Below are positions 9,502-19,006 of a DNA stretch of 37,947 bases, in pieces; the first letter of the stretch is position 1; each line of letters starts with the position of its first letter. Source of the stretch: Microcaldota archaeon (lineage in GTDB: Archaea; Micrarchaeota; Micrarchaeia; Burarchaeales; JAKAKT01); assembly GCA_021813385.1 (NCBI GenBank), contig JAKAKT010000023.1, positions 1 through 37,947 on the forward strand. Reading direction: 5' to 3'. A program made the position numbers and the translations under genes. Under the pieces are notes generated by a model that made no database searches, was not told the origin of the DNA, and saw only the letters and a program-made list of their open reading frames with translations.

Positions 9502-11967
9502 TCAGTTACTCCCAGAAAAAGCATGGTGATTGGACACTGCGAAGTCGACTCCGGGGTATTTCTCCCAAATCTTCATCGCGATGGCCAGCGGCTCAACAAC
9601 GGGCGTGGTGTATGTTGGCACTCCGTGCATCCCAAGCATCAGCCTGCAGTAATCCAGATACTCGCCGTCCCCCCTGGGCGAGATGATTAACGGCTTGTTC
9701 ATCTCCCCATACGCGACCCCGAGGTCCCTAAAAACGTCATTCGCCGTCTCAGTGGTTCTAATCCTCCTTCCCAGCTCATTGAGCCGCCCAAGGACATCAT
9801 CGGTTATTTGGCCTCGTTCTATCCTGCGGACCAGCTCGAACATCATGCTTAAGTCCTCGTCGGCAATGCGGCCCCTCAGCCCGGGGACCTGGAAATACGG
9901 GGTGAAATAAACGACGCCCACCTCGGGGGCTTCATTCAGTATCCGAATCACTTCCAAGAGCCTTTCGTTGTTGGCGCTCCCGAGAATGTCGAGCGGGTTC
10001 CCTATGTAGGCGCCTTCCAAACCCTTTACCTTCCTCAACCGGTCAATAGTATCTTGGCTAATCTTTCCCGTGTATCCCGCGGCCGCTCCCCTCCCTTCTC
10101 CTTCGGAAGCGTTTCTCAAAACAGCCAAGCCGGCCTCTTCCGCCAAGTCGGAAATGACTATCCCAATCCCCCCGCCAACAGTGACAATCATGACGTTGTT
10201 CCTTTCGGGGCGTTTCTGGGTCGCCAGTATGGAAAGCACGTTGGCCATTTCCTTGACCCTCCTGACCCTGAAAGCGCCCGCCTGCTCGCAGAGGGAATCG
10301 AAGACCTCAATGTTTTTTGTGACTGCCCCGGTGTGCGTGGCCGTGGCCTCGGCCCCGACTTCGCTCCTTCCGCCCTTCATCACCACGACCGGTTTCTTCC
10401 TGCAGGTTTCCTTGAGAATCTCATAAAACGCCACCCCGTTCGGCACGCTTTCGACATACAGCGCAATCGCCTTTACCCGGTCATCAGAGCCGAGCACCTC
10501 AAGCCAATCTGTCGGCGAGACATTGGCCCCGTTGCCGCACGAGACCCACGAGTTCACCGGCACGCCGTCAATGCCGAGCTCCTCGAGAACCTCAAGCCCG
10601 TTGCCGCCGCTCTGGGTGATGATTGATACAGTGCTTCTTTCGCTGCCAGTCAGCACGATTGTCCTGTTCCTCGGGATGAATATCGTGTTCACTTTGTTGT
10701 TCAATATCCCGAGGCAGTTCGGCCCGTCGATGCATATCCGGTGCATGTTTGCCATCTGAACGAGCGCATCCTGCAAGTCCTTCCGGCCGGCCTCGGCAAA
10801 TCCGTCGCTTATTATTATCGCTCCCTTCCCCTTCTGGAATGCAAATTTCTGAAATTCCGGAATCACATATTCAGCTTTGGTCATGAAAATTCCAAGGTCA
10901 ATTCCCTCAGGAAGGTTTTTCGTGTCGTTGTGCAGCACTACCCGGTTAGTCTTTCCCAGCTTCTCCATGAACCTAATGAGCTGAAGCGCATAGTCGTCAG
11001 TGATTTGTTCCGCGCCAGGAGAATTTAGCTGAATCACAACCCCTTCCTCGAACTTTGGGTTCACGAGGTGGATGTCCCCGTCAGACCTCTCGAGCATGCT
11101 TTTGACAGTGCTGTCGGGAACGCTGCCTGGTGCCGTCGAGGCCCCTATGAGAGCGCACGATTTCGGATTTAAAATCGCATCCAGGCTCTCCCGCTTCCAT
11201 GCAGGCATCCGCCCGGGCTTGACTTTCGGTTTCACCTCTCCGGCCATCAGCCTCGGGTCGATGACATGGAACTTCCTGTCCTTGCCCCAGGCAACCGGAT
11301 TCAGGTCCATGCTTTCGATTGCAGGGTTTTCCCGCATGAGCCTTGAGACAGCGACTATCATCTCCGCGAGTTTGTCAACTTCGACTGCGGGCATTCCCCT
11401 GAATCCTTTCAACAGGGCCTGGGATTTCATCCTGCTTATCATCCCCCTTGCGTCTTCCAGCGTTATCTCGGAAACTCCGTGAACGACATCCTTCACGACC
11501 TCGACATACACCCCTCCAAAGCCAACCGTGACAATCTCCCCGAAAGTCGGGTCCCGCGAAGCCCCGACAAGAAATTGCACGTGCGAATCAATCATCGGCT
11601 GCACCAGAATCCCGCCGACCCCTTTCTGGCTGAACCTTTCCATAAGCCCATCAAAAGTTTCCCCTACTTCGTTCTGCCTCACTCCGAGAGAGAGCGCCCG
11701 CTCGTCTGTTTTGTGCACTACCTGGCCCGAGATGATTTTCATGGCGACACTGCCGCCATAGTCCGCTGCGATTTTCTCAGCTTCGCCCCTGGTTCTTGCC
11801 AACTTGCCTTCGACGCCTATCCCATACCTTCCCAGCAGCTTCTCCGCGGCTGCAAAACCAAGCATCCCCCTGTTCATTTCGCCGAGCCGTGGCCTTAGTG
11901 GTGTGTGTTTGTCTGCAACTCCCGAGCCTTCCTCGGCCCTCCTCACAAGCATAATCCCTTCTCCCAC
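9502..11967 (-). CDS. Fused ADP(NDP)-forming acyl-/acetyl-CoA synthetase, ATP-grasp domain N-terminal to the CoA-binding/ligase domains
   Basis: N-terminal ATP-grasp (SVAMKIISGQVVHKTDERALSLGV, ILVQPMI), CoA-binding Rossmann domain (NPKSCALIGASTAPGSVPDSTVKSML), CIDGPNCLGILN, phospho-His region ATATHTGAV. Confidence 0.92.
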   Translation of the reverse strand: MGEGIMLVRRAEEGSGVADKHTPLRPRLGEMNRGMLGFAAAEKLLGRYGIGVEGKLARTRGEAEKIAADYGGSVAMKIISGQVVHKTDERALSLGVRQNEVGETFDGLMERFSQKGVGGILVQPMIDSHVQFLVGASRDPTFGEIVTVGFGGVYVEVVKDVVHGVSEITLEDARGMISRMKSQALLKGFRGMPAVEVDKLAEMIVAVSRLMRENPAIESMDLNPVAWGKDRKFHVIDPRLMAGEVKPKVKPGRMPAWKRESLDAILNPKSCALIGASTAPGSVPDSTVKSMLERSDGDIHLVNPKFEEGVVIQLNSPGAEQITDDYALQLIRFMEKLGKTNRVVLHNDTKNLPEGIDLGIFMTKAEYVIPEFQKFAFQKGKGAIIISDGFAEAGRKDLQDALVQMANMHRICIDGPNCLGILNNKVNTIFIPRNRTIVLTGSERSTVSIITQSGGNGLEVLEELGIDGVPVNSWVSCGNGANVSPTDWLEVLGSDDRVKAIALYVESVPNGVAFYEILKETCRKKPVVVMKGGRSEVGAEATATHTGAVTKNIEVFDSLCEQAGAFRVRRVKEMANVLSILATQKRPERNNVMIVTVGGGIGIVISDLAEEAGLAVLRNASEGEGRGAAAGYTGKISQDTIDRLRKVKGLEGAYIGNPLDILGSANNERLLEVIRILNEAPEVGVVYFTPYFQVPGLRGRIADEDLSMMFELVRRIERGQITDDVLGRLNELGRRIRTTETANDVFRDLGVAYGEMNKPLIISPRGDGEYLDYCRLMLGMHGVPTYTTPVVEPLAIAMKIWEKYPGVDFAVSNHHAFSGSN

Positions 11968-12062
11968 GGGCCTTTGTCTTCCTTAACGCCGTTTAGAACA
12001 AGCAAACTATTCTACCGGAACAGATTATTAAATCTATTTTCAAACTATCAGTTGGTAATGTT

Positions 12063-12569
12063 TTGCCCTTCACTCCATTCCACTTCGGCCCCGCAGTCCT
12101 AATTTTTTCGCTATTCCTCTTCCTTGACCCGCTCGCCCTCCTTCTAGCTTCAGTCGCAATCGACATCGAGGGAATCCTGGGATTATTCTTTGGCAGGGAC
12201 ATTCTCCTTTCGAACTGCGCCCCCTCCTGCAATCTCCACGGCCCGCTCCACTCGTTTCTCGGGGGAACGATTGTCGCAGTCCTGCTCGCAACCGTTTTAA
12301 TCGCCGCAAGCAAAAAGCTCCCGGAAAAAATAAGGCTCTCGCTTCGAATCAAAAATGAAAAAACAATCCTCCTCTCCTCGCTTATCGGCGCTTATTCCCA
12401 TCTGTTCCTCGACTCGTTTATTTACCCGGAAATGAATCTCGCCTGGCCTTTTGGAAGTTGGAATCCCTTTTTCGGGGCAATCGGAAGCCTCGAACTCTAC
12501 TTTTTCTGCGCGCTCTCGTTCCTCTTGGGCGCAGGGCTGCTGCTAATCAGGCTAAAGAAGAAAAAATAG
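12063..12569 (+). CDS. Small membrane protein resembling the YdjM/DUF457 membrane-bound metal-dependent hydrolases
   Basis: MPFTPFHFGPAVLI, NLHGPLHSFLGG, IGAYSHLFLDSFIYPEM with conserved-looking His/Asp; multiple TM. TTG start. Confidence 0.75.
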   Translation: MPFTPFHFGPAVLIFSLFLFLDPLALLLASVAIDIEGILGLFFGRDILLSNCAPSCNLHGPLHSFLGGTIVAVLLATVLIAASKKLPEKIRLSLRIKNEKTILLSSLIGAYSHLFLDSFIYPEMNLAWPFGSWNPFFGAIGSLELYFFCALSFLLGAGLLLIRLKKKK

Positions 12570-12582
12570 AAAAACAACGAAC

Positions 12583-14454
12583 TCACATTGTGCTCGGGGT
12601 CGGGTCCCTGGTCTTGTTTGCAAGATAATACGCTAGGGCGTCCTTTGCTTTAAGCACACGTTCGCTGCTCCGCCTCTCCTCCTTTGTGACGTTCTGATGG
12701 GTGAAGTACCTTTCGAGAATCGCAAGACAGTGGCCCTGGTCCGGGTCGTTCACTCCGCTCATCTGAGCAAGGACTTTCAAGAAATCATCCGGCTTCTCGA
12801 ATTTCAGTCTAACGGGCGCGATGTGCTTGTTCGCTTCCAGATTCCGTAACGCATACGCAAGGTCAGCCAAGTTCTCGCCCTCATTCATCCCTCCTCTTAT
12901 GAAAAAGTTGTAAAGCAGAGCAGTCGCTTTCCCAGCGTACTCGTTATACTCCAGTATCTTCGTAGGATTCGAAAAATCTTCCGTTGTCTCGAAAATCCGG
13001 CCCCTCATGAGCCGCATCATATTTAAAAGCGGGAGAGGAGAGTGCAGGTCCTCGCTGTAAGGAACGTCCGGCTTTGCGTACTGAGCCGCATCGAACTTCT
13101 TTTTCGGGTCAACTTCAGTATCCGGTTGCAAGTACGCGATTACACCAGGATGAGTCATAAGGCACCCGCTTCTTGCAAAAAATTCCATCCTGCCCCAAGT
13201 GGACACTATATCGCTTTCCTTAGCGCCCATGAACTCGACTTCGCCAATCATGCCCATGAATTTTCTCCCGTTCACCTCTTGGAACTTGGCGCCAATTCCC
13301 CCGTCCTTTTCGCTTTTTTCTGCTTCTTTCGCATATTTATCGCATAAGCTGTAAGCAGCAACCAGAAGCATCGTGGCTATCTTCGACCGCTGGCTTTCGT
13401 CAGTAATTGCAAGGTGCGAGCCATACAGCACGTTCATCTCCTTATTCGCCAAGAATGAGCCGTCGAATGCCCCGACAATCTCTCCCCTGTTGTTCTTGAT
13501 ATAAATACTGATGAATCGGTTATATTCCAAATCATTTGTCCTGACCACTTGCCCACTTTGAGAATCGTACTTCCAAGCTCCAGAGTATACTTTTCCAGCC
13601 GCCATCTCTTTTATTGCGTCCATGGTCATCGTATAACCATCGAGCTCGTTGGTGGCAAATGTTCTTGTAAGAAGCGAGTATGCCCTGAAGAAATCCGGTT
13701 CAGCCGGACTTTCCACGGCGTAAACCCTAAGAGACTTATTATTAATCAAAACCTGTTTCCCGTCAACTCCGTCCGGGAAGAATTGCTCCACCACACCAAC
13801 AGTTTTATTCCGAACCCACGCATCCAACTGCCTTTTGCCTTCAATTATCCTTCCAGCCTTCATAGTTGTCTCATCGAGAATTCCCTCTATCCTCTCGGTT
13901 CTAACAGCATTATCCGTTATCCTTACTGCGTCTGTTAATCTTCTTTCAACATCCTTTATCTGAAGCGAAACAACCTCCCAATAAGCAGCAGCATGGTCTC
14001 TTGAATATGCTGACAGAGTTTCTATCCTCTCTTTCTTCATCGCAACGATAGCTTCCAACATTGCAGCGGCTTTGTCTTTCAAACTTTTTTCACTTTGAAT
14101 GACGGCAGGTTTGAGCAGTTCCTCAAGATTCGTAGTTGAAAGCCGTCCGTCTTCAAACTGGCGAGAACGGAATTTTCTCGTTGTCTCTAAAACTGGCGTC
14201 GAAGTTCTGTCCCTGCGTTGCATCGTAGCAACCCCGGCTGCAGCCATAATCACTCCCTCCAATTCTGCGTCGACTTGCTTTTTCTTCACTTGCATCTTGT
14301 AAACCTGGAAAATTGCGAGCAGCGGGTTGTCAAGCGATGCGGCAATCTCCGGGTAATCGTCCAAGGTTCTCTTCACGAGTTCAAGGTTTTCTTTCGGAAG
14401 GCTTTCAATCGAAACCTCGCCCAGGATTTTACCTATCTTTGCAAGATTTTTCAT
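12583..14454 (-). CDS. Large hypothetical protein; possible GNAT-like middle region
   Basis: 623-aa ORF from MKNLAKIGKILGEV, clean frame. FISIYIKNNRGEIVGAFDGSFLANKEMNVLYGSHLAITDESQRSKIATMLLVAAY is only loosely acyltransferase-like. Confidence 0.8.
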   Translation of the reverse strand: MKNLAKIGKILGEVSIESLPKENLELVKRTLDDYPEIAASLDNPLLAIFQVYKMQVKKKQVDAELEGVIMAAAGVATMQRRDRTSTPVLETTRKFRSRQFEDGRLSTTNLEELLKPAVIQSEKSLKDKAAAMLEAIVAMKKERIETLSAYSRDHAAAYWEVVSLQIKDVERRLTDAVRITDNAVRTERIEGILDETTMKAGRIIEGKRQLDAWVRNKTVGVVEQFFPDGVDGKQVLINNKSLRVYAVESPAEPDFFRAYSLLTRTFATNELDGYTMTMDAIKEMAAGKVYSGAWKYDSQSGQVVRTNDLEYNRFISIYIKNNRGEIVGAFDGSFLANKEMNVLYGSHLAITDESQRSKIATMLLVAAYSLCDKYAKEAEKSEKDGGIGAKFQEVNGRKFMGMIGEVEFMGAKESDIVSTWGRMEFFARSGCLMTHPGVIAYLQPDTEVDPKKKFDAAQYAKPDVPYSEDLHSPLPLLNMMRLMRGRIFETTEDFSNPTKILEYNEYAGKATALLYNFFIRGGMNEGENLADLAYALRNLEANKHIAPVRLKFEKPDDFLKVLAQMSGVNDPDQGHCLAILERYFTHQNVTKEERRSSERVLKAKDALAYYLANKTRDPTPSTM

Positions 14455-14565
14455 AGCCTTTATTTTGTGTTTTAAGGTATTTATCCCTATCGACAGAATA
14501 AGCAAAATATTATCAATCTTCTAATATATAAACATTCGCTTTTAGAGTATTTCAGCGAGTTGCCC

Positions 14566-15204
14566 CTATTTCGCCTTCGCGTTCATTTTTTTCTTGAGCA
14601 TCTTGAGCGTGAAGAACCCTTCCCTCTCCATCTCGTCGAGCCTCATCGAGATGTAACCGGCCTGGCCCTTGAGCCTCGGCACCACGACATACTCGAGGGC
14701 GTTGACCCTTCTTTTCGTGGTCTCAATTTCTCTCAGCAAATTCCTGATTGCGTTCTCGGTCTTTGCTATCTCCATTATCGTCGTGAGCGAGGCCTCGAAA
14801 GAGCTTGCGGTCTCGTCTATTTTCGCGGAGCTCCCCGCGAAGCTGTACCCCCTGTCCTGCGCGCCCCTCTTGTCATAGTCCCCCTCGATGTCGGCAATCC
14901 TTACGCCCATCACGTTCTTCACGCTGGTCCTCACATTCGGGACCTTCTTCACCGCGAGCGCCGACTGCTCAATCTCGAAGATGCTGTGGTACGCCTGCGC
15001 AACCCCGAGGGAGCCGAAGGCCGACTTCATCTGCGGGTTGAGCACCGAGCGCAGGTCCTTCGCCCTTTTCAGGATTGAGAAGAACTCGAGCACGAGCACG
15101 TCCCTCTTCTGCTTGAGGAGCTTGTGCCCCTTGCCAGCTAGCCTTATGCGGCCCTTTATGTTGATGAGCTCCATTCGCGTCGGCTTTACAGGTTCTTCGA
15201 CCAT
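14566..15204 (-). CDS. atpD: A-type ATP synthase subunit D
   Basis: VKPTRMELINIKGRIRLAGKGHKLLKQKRDVLVLEFF; position after atpB. Confidence 0.95.
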   Translation of the reverse strand: MVEEPVKPTRMELINIKGRIRLAGKGHKLLKQKRDVLVLEFFSILKRAKDLRSVLNPQMKSAFGSLGVAQAYHSIFEIEQSALAVKKVPNVRTSVKNVMGVRIADIEGDYDKRGAQDRGYSFAGSSAKIDETASSFEASLTTIMEIAKTENAIRNLLREIETTKRRVNALEYVVVPRLKGQAGYISMRLDEMEREGFFTLKMLKKKMNAKAK

Positions 15205-15242
15205 TAGCAATCCCTCGAAATTTTCTCCCTCTACATCCGCTT

Positions 15243-15356
15243 AGCAGCGCCACAGGCCGCGCGCAGACTGGCTCGCCCGAGCGCCGTCAGTCTGCGGTCT
15301 GCCTCCGAAGGCAGACCAGGCACCCGAGTGCCTGCGCCATTGGCTTTGGCGCTGCT
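15243..15356. repeat. Composite structured element: 10-bp outer inverted repeat enclosing three abutting perfect hairpins
   Basis: Outer AGCAGCGCCA (15243-15252)/TGGCGCTGCT (15347-15356). Inner CGCAGACTG...CAGTCTGCG (15262-15296), GTCTGCCT-CCGA-AGGCAGAC (15297-15316), CAGGCAC-CCGA-GTGCCTG (15317-15334). Confidence 0.9.
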
Positions 15357-15366
15357 CGTTTGTCAA

Positions 15367-16755
15367 CTATTCTTTCCTGTACTTCTTCCCATATTTCTCG
15401 ATGAACTCCTTCTTTATCCTCTTCAGTTCAGTCTCAGGCAGGGCGGAAAGCAACCTCCATCCAGTCTCGAGCGTTGTCTCGATGCTCCTGTCCTCGTACT
15501 TGCCCTGGGCAATGAACTCCTTTTCGAAAGAGTCGGCGAATTTAAGGTATTTCTTGTCAGTCGGGGTCAGCGCCTCTTCTCCCACCACGGCGGACAGCGC
15601 TCTCAAGTCCCTCCCTTCTGCATACGCGGCATAGAGCTGGTCAGCGACTCCCCTGTGGTCCTCCCTGGTCTTTCCCTTCCCAATACCCAGGTTCATAAGC
15701 CTCGAAAGGCACGGCAGCACATCAATTGGCGGATAAATCCCCTTCCTGTGGAGCTCCCTGGAAACCACAATCTGCCCTTCGGTGATATAACCGGTCAAGT
15801 CAGGAATCGGGTGGGTGATATCGTCACCAGGCATCGAGAGAATCGAGAACTGCGTAATCGTTCCTTTCTTCCCCTTTATGCAGCCGGCCCGCTCGTAAAT
15901 AGAAGCAAGGTCAGTGTACATGTAACCCGGGTACCCTCTTCTCCCGGGAATCTCCTCCCTCGCGCTCGCCACTTCACGAAGCGCCTCGCAATAATTAGTC
16001 ATATCAGTCAGAATCACAAGCACATGCATGTCTTTTTCGAATGCCAAATACTCGGCAGTGGTGAGCGCCATCCTCGGGGTAATCAATCGCTCGACAGATG
16101 GGTCGTTCGCAAGGTTCAGGAACAGAACAGCCCTCCCAAGAGCCCCGGTCTTCTCGAAGTCCCTCATGAAGAAGCCTGCCTCCTCGTGGGTGATTCCCAT
16201 GGCAGCGAACACGACAGCGAAGTTCTCCGAGCTTCCGAGCACTTTCGCCTGCCTCGCAATCTGCACCGCAATATCGTTGTGAGGCAATCCCGAGCCCGAG
16301 AAAATCGGGAGCTTCTGCCCCCGAACAAGGGTGTTCATGCAGTCAATGGCAGATATCCCAGTCTGGACGAAGTCGCTCGGCTTCTGCCTCGAATACGGGT
16401 TAATCGAGCCTCCATTAACGTCGAGTCTCTGCTCGCCGACAATCGGCGGGCCGTTGTCCCTGGGCTCGCCTAGCCCGGTAAATACCCTCCCGAGCATCTC
16501 CTCGGAAACCCCGAGCTTGATTGTCTCGCCAAGGAAGCGGACGCTCGTCTCGTGCGCATCAAGGCCGGCAGTAGCCCCGAATATCTGGATGACCGCCTTT
16601 CCCTTCGAAGTATCGAGCACCTGCCCCTTCGTCTTCTCACCCGAAGGGAGCGTAATCTCAACCAATTCATTGTAAGCAACGTTGCCGACGTTCTCCACGA
16701 AGAGTAGAGGCCCGGCGACCTCGGTTACGGTCTTGTATTCCTTAATGCCCATCAC
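15367..16755 (-). CDS. atpB: A-type ATP synthase subunit B
   Basis: [82 protein letters not shown]. Confidence 0.97.
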   Translation of the reverse strand: MMGIKEYKTVTEVAGPLLFVENVGNVAYNELVEITLPSGEKTKGQVLDTSKGKAVIQIFGATAGLDAHETSVRFLGETIKLGVSEEMLGRVFTGLGEPRDNGPPIVGEQRLDVNGGSINPYSRQKPSDFVQTGISAIDCMNTLVRGQKLPIFSGSGLPHNDIAVQIARQAKVLGSSENFAVVFAAMGITHEEAGFFMRDFEKTGALGRAVLFLNLANDPSVERLITPRMALTTAEYLAFEKDMHVLVILTDMTNYCEALREVASAREEIPGRRGYPGYMYTDLASIYERAGCIKGKKGTITQFSILSMPGDDITHPIPDLTGYITEGQIVVSRELHRKGIYPPIDVLPCLSRLMNLGIGKGKTREDHRGVADQLYAAYAEGRDLRALSAVVGEEALTPTDKKYLKFADSFEKEFIAQGKYEDRSIETTLETGWRLLSALPETELKRIKKEFIEKYGKKYRKE

Positions 16756-16760
16756 ACCAC

Positions 16761-18503
16761 CTACTTTATAGCGTTAAACTGCTCGTCGACATTCTTCATT
16801 ATCGAGCCGATTCCCTTCTCGGAGTCCTCCTCCTTGATTTCCTTCATCCTCGCAATCTCGTGGATGACCGGCAGGTCCGAGAACCTCTTCAATTGAATCC
16901 CGCTGTCCACGGCCATGCTCATCCGCTCGTGGAACTTGAGAATCGTCTTCAGCATCAAATACTGCTTCTTCATGCTCGCGAACCCGTCGACTTCGTGGTA
17001 TGCGCTCTGCTGGAGGAAGTCCTCCCTTATCATTCTCGATACCAGAAGAACTGCCCTCTCCTTCTCGGGGAGCGCGTCAGGCCCGACGAGCTGGACGATT
17101 TCCTGGAGTTCCGCCTCCTTCTGCAGGAGCGCGAGCGCCCTTTCCCTCAGTTCCATGTAGTCCGAGCCTATGTTGTTCGTGAACCAGTTCGCAAGGCTCG
17201 CGTTGTAGAGCGAGTAGCTCCGGAGCCAGTGTATTGCCGGGAAGTGCCTCCTGTGCGCCAGGCTTGCGTCAAGCGCCCAGAAAACTTTCGTAACTCTTAG
17301 CGTGTTCTGCGAAACAGGCTCTGAAATGTCCCCTCCTGGCGGGGATACTGCCCCGATGACTGAGACTGAGCCGTTCCTCTTGTCGCTTCCCAGGCACACG
17401 ACTCTTCCGGCCCGCTCATAGAATTCGGCGAGCCTCCTCCCGAGGTAAGCCGGATATCCCTCCTCACCCGGCATCTCCTCGAGTCTTCCCCCGATTTCCC
17501 TCATCGCCTCGGCCCACCTCGAGGTGGAATCGGCCATCAGCGCGACATCGTAACCCATGTCCCTGAAATACTCCGCAATCGTCATCCCGGTATAGACCGA
17601 GGCTTCCCTCGCAGCGACTGGCATGTTCGAGGTGTTCGCAATCAAGACAGTCCTTTCCATAAGCGGCTTCCCGCTCCTCGGGTCGACTAGCTCGGGGAAC
17701 TCGGTGAGCACTTCGCACATCTCGTTCCCTCTCTCTCCGCATCCCACATAAACTACCACTTTAGCGTCTGACCATTTCGCAAGCGATTGTTGCGTAACAG
17801 TTTTCCCGGAGCCGAAAGGCCCGGGGATGCAGGCGGTCCCTCCCTTTGCAATCGGGTAGAACGTATCGAGAATCCTCTGACCGGTCACGAGCGGAATCTC
17901 GGGGAAGAGCTTCTCGGCAACTGGTCTTGGCTTCCTCACGTTCCACTTGTGCGCAAGCTTCACATCATGCTTCTTCTTCCCGCTAATAGTGCAGACGATT
18001 TCATCAATCGTGAATTTCCCTTCCTCTATGTGGGTAACTTTCCCCTCGGTCCCGAAGGGCGCCATTATCCTGTGCTCAAAGGCAGCAGTCTCCTTCACGG
18101 TCCCGAGCACGTCCCCCGGGCCAACCTCCTGCCCCTTCTTCACAGCAGGCTTGAACTCCCACTTCTTCTTCCTGTCGAGGGCAGACGCTTCAATCCCCCT
18201 CCTGATGAAGTTCCCGGAGGTGGAGTGCATGATTTCAAGCGGCCTCTGGACCCCGTCGTAAATCGCCTTCAGCATCCCGGGCCCCAGCTCGACCGAGAGG
18301 GGCATTCCGGTGTTCTCCACCTCTTCGCCCGGCCGAAGGCCTGATGTGTCCTCGTAAACCTGGATTATGGCCTTGTCGCCCTTGAGCCTGATTACTTCGC
18401 CGACGAGCCTCTCGGTCCCCACCCTGACCACGTCGTACATCCTCGCCCCGCGCATCTTGTCCCCGACAACTACGGGGCCGGTTATTCTTTCAAGCACTCC
18501 CAT
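16761..18503 (-). CDS. atpA: A-type ATP synthase catalytic subunit A
   Basis: [17 protein letters not shown], Walker [66 protein letters not shown]. Start refined from 18578. Confidence 0.97.
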   Translation of the reverse strand: MGVLERITGPVVVGDKMRGARMYDVVRVGTERLVGEVIRLKGDKAIIQVYEDTSGLRPGEEVENTGMPLSVELGPGMLKAIYDGVQRPLEIMHSTSGNFIRRGIEASALDRKKKWEFKPAVKKGQEVGPGDVLGTVKETAAFEHRIMAPFGTEGKVTHIEEGKFTIDEIVCTISGKKKHDVKLAHKWNVRKPRPVAEKLFPEIPLVTGQRILDTFYPIAKGGTACIPGPFGSGKTVTQQSLAKWSDAKVVVYVGCGERGNEMCEVLTEFPELVDPRSGKPLMERTVLIANTSNMPVAAREASVYTGMTIAEYFRDMGYDVALMADSTSRWAEAMREIGGRLEEMPGEEGYPAYLGRRLAEFYERAGRVVCLGSDKRNGSVSVIGAVSPPGGDISEPVSQNTLRVTKVFWALDASLAHRRHFPAIHWLRSYSLYNASLANWFTNNIGSDYMELRERALALLQKEAELQEIVQLVGPDALPEKERAVLLVSRMIREDFLQQSAYHEVDGFASMKKQYLMLKTILKFHERMSMAVDSGIQLKRFSDLPVIHEIARMKEIKEEDSEKGIGSIMKNVDEQFNAIK

Positions 18504-18526
18504 CTTACACACCTCAACAAACACAA

Positions 18527-18553
18527 GAGCTCGCCGCCTCGCGGCTCGCTCGT
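18527..18553. repeat. Imperfect hairpin GAGC-TC-GCCGC-CTC-GCGGC-TC-GCTC between atpF and atpA
   Basis: Two nested inverted arms separated by a TC/TC internal loop. Confidence 0.6.
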
Positions 18554-18578
18554 TTTTTCCATCGCACAAGTTCATCAT

Positions 18579-18926
18579 TTATTTCGCAATGTCAAATCCC
18601 AGCGCCCTCTTCATCAATTCGCCGAGCGACTCCTCCTCCGGCAATTCGCCCTGGCTGTCCGGTATCTCGACAACGACTGGCTTCGTGGTCTTCTCGATTC
18701 TCCTCTTCATCCTCCAGTCGAAGCCCTGGACAGCTCGCCTGTTTATTATTATGATGCCGACATCCTCGCGTTCGAGCAGTTTCGCGACAGTCCCTTCGCA
18801 GTCCTTCCCTTCTGCGCTATAAGTTTCCTGCACTCCTGCGAGCCTGAACCCGGTTATCGTTGAAGGGTAGCCCACGACAACAATCTTGTGTGGCAGCTCG
18901 TTTGAATTTTCAGTTTTCTCAGCCAT
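18579..18926 (-). CDS. atpF: A-type ATP synthase subunit F
   Basis: KIVVVGYPSTITGFRLAGVQ...VGIIIINRRA...KPVVVEIPDSQGELP; operon position. Confidence 0.93.
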   Translation of the reverse strand: MAEKTENSNELPHKIVVVGYPSTITGFRLAGVQETYSAEGKDCEGTVAKLLEREDVGIIIINRRAVQGFDWRMKRRIEKTTKPVVVEIPDSQGELPEEESLGELMKRALGFDIAK

Positions 18927-19006
18927 GCTTATCCCACTCTCGCTCTCCCGCGTTCATTTCCGTTTTTCCCATCCCCATGCCGTTCTCCGTAATCCCCCGG
19001 AGCCTT

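Noticed and set aside
10054-10626. 190-aa plus-strand ORF opposite the acyl-CoA synthetase
   Set aside because: Antisense to a gene with clear family motifs; no independent RBS or domain evidence.
15328-16473. 381-aa plus-strand ORF opposite atpB
   Set aside because: Antisense shadow of a confidently identified conserved gene; low-complexity translation typical of the opposite strand.
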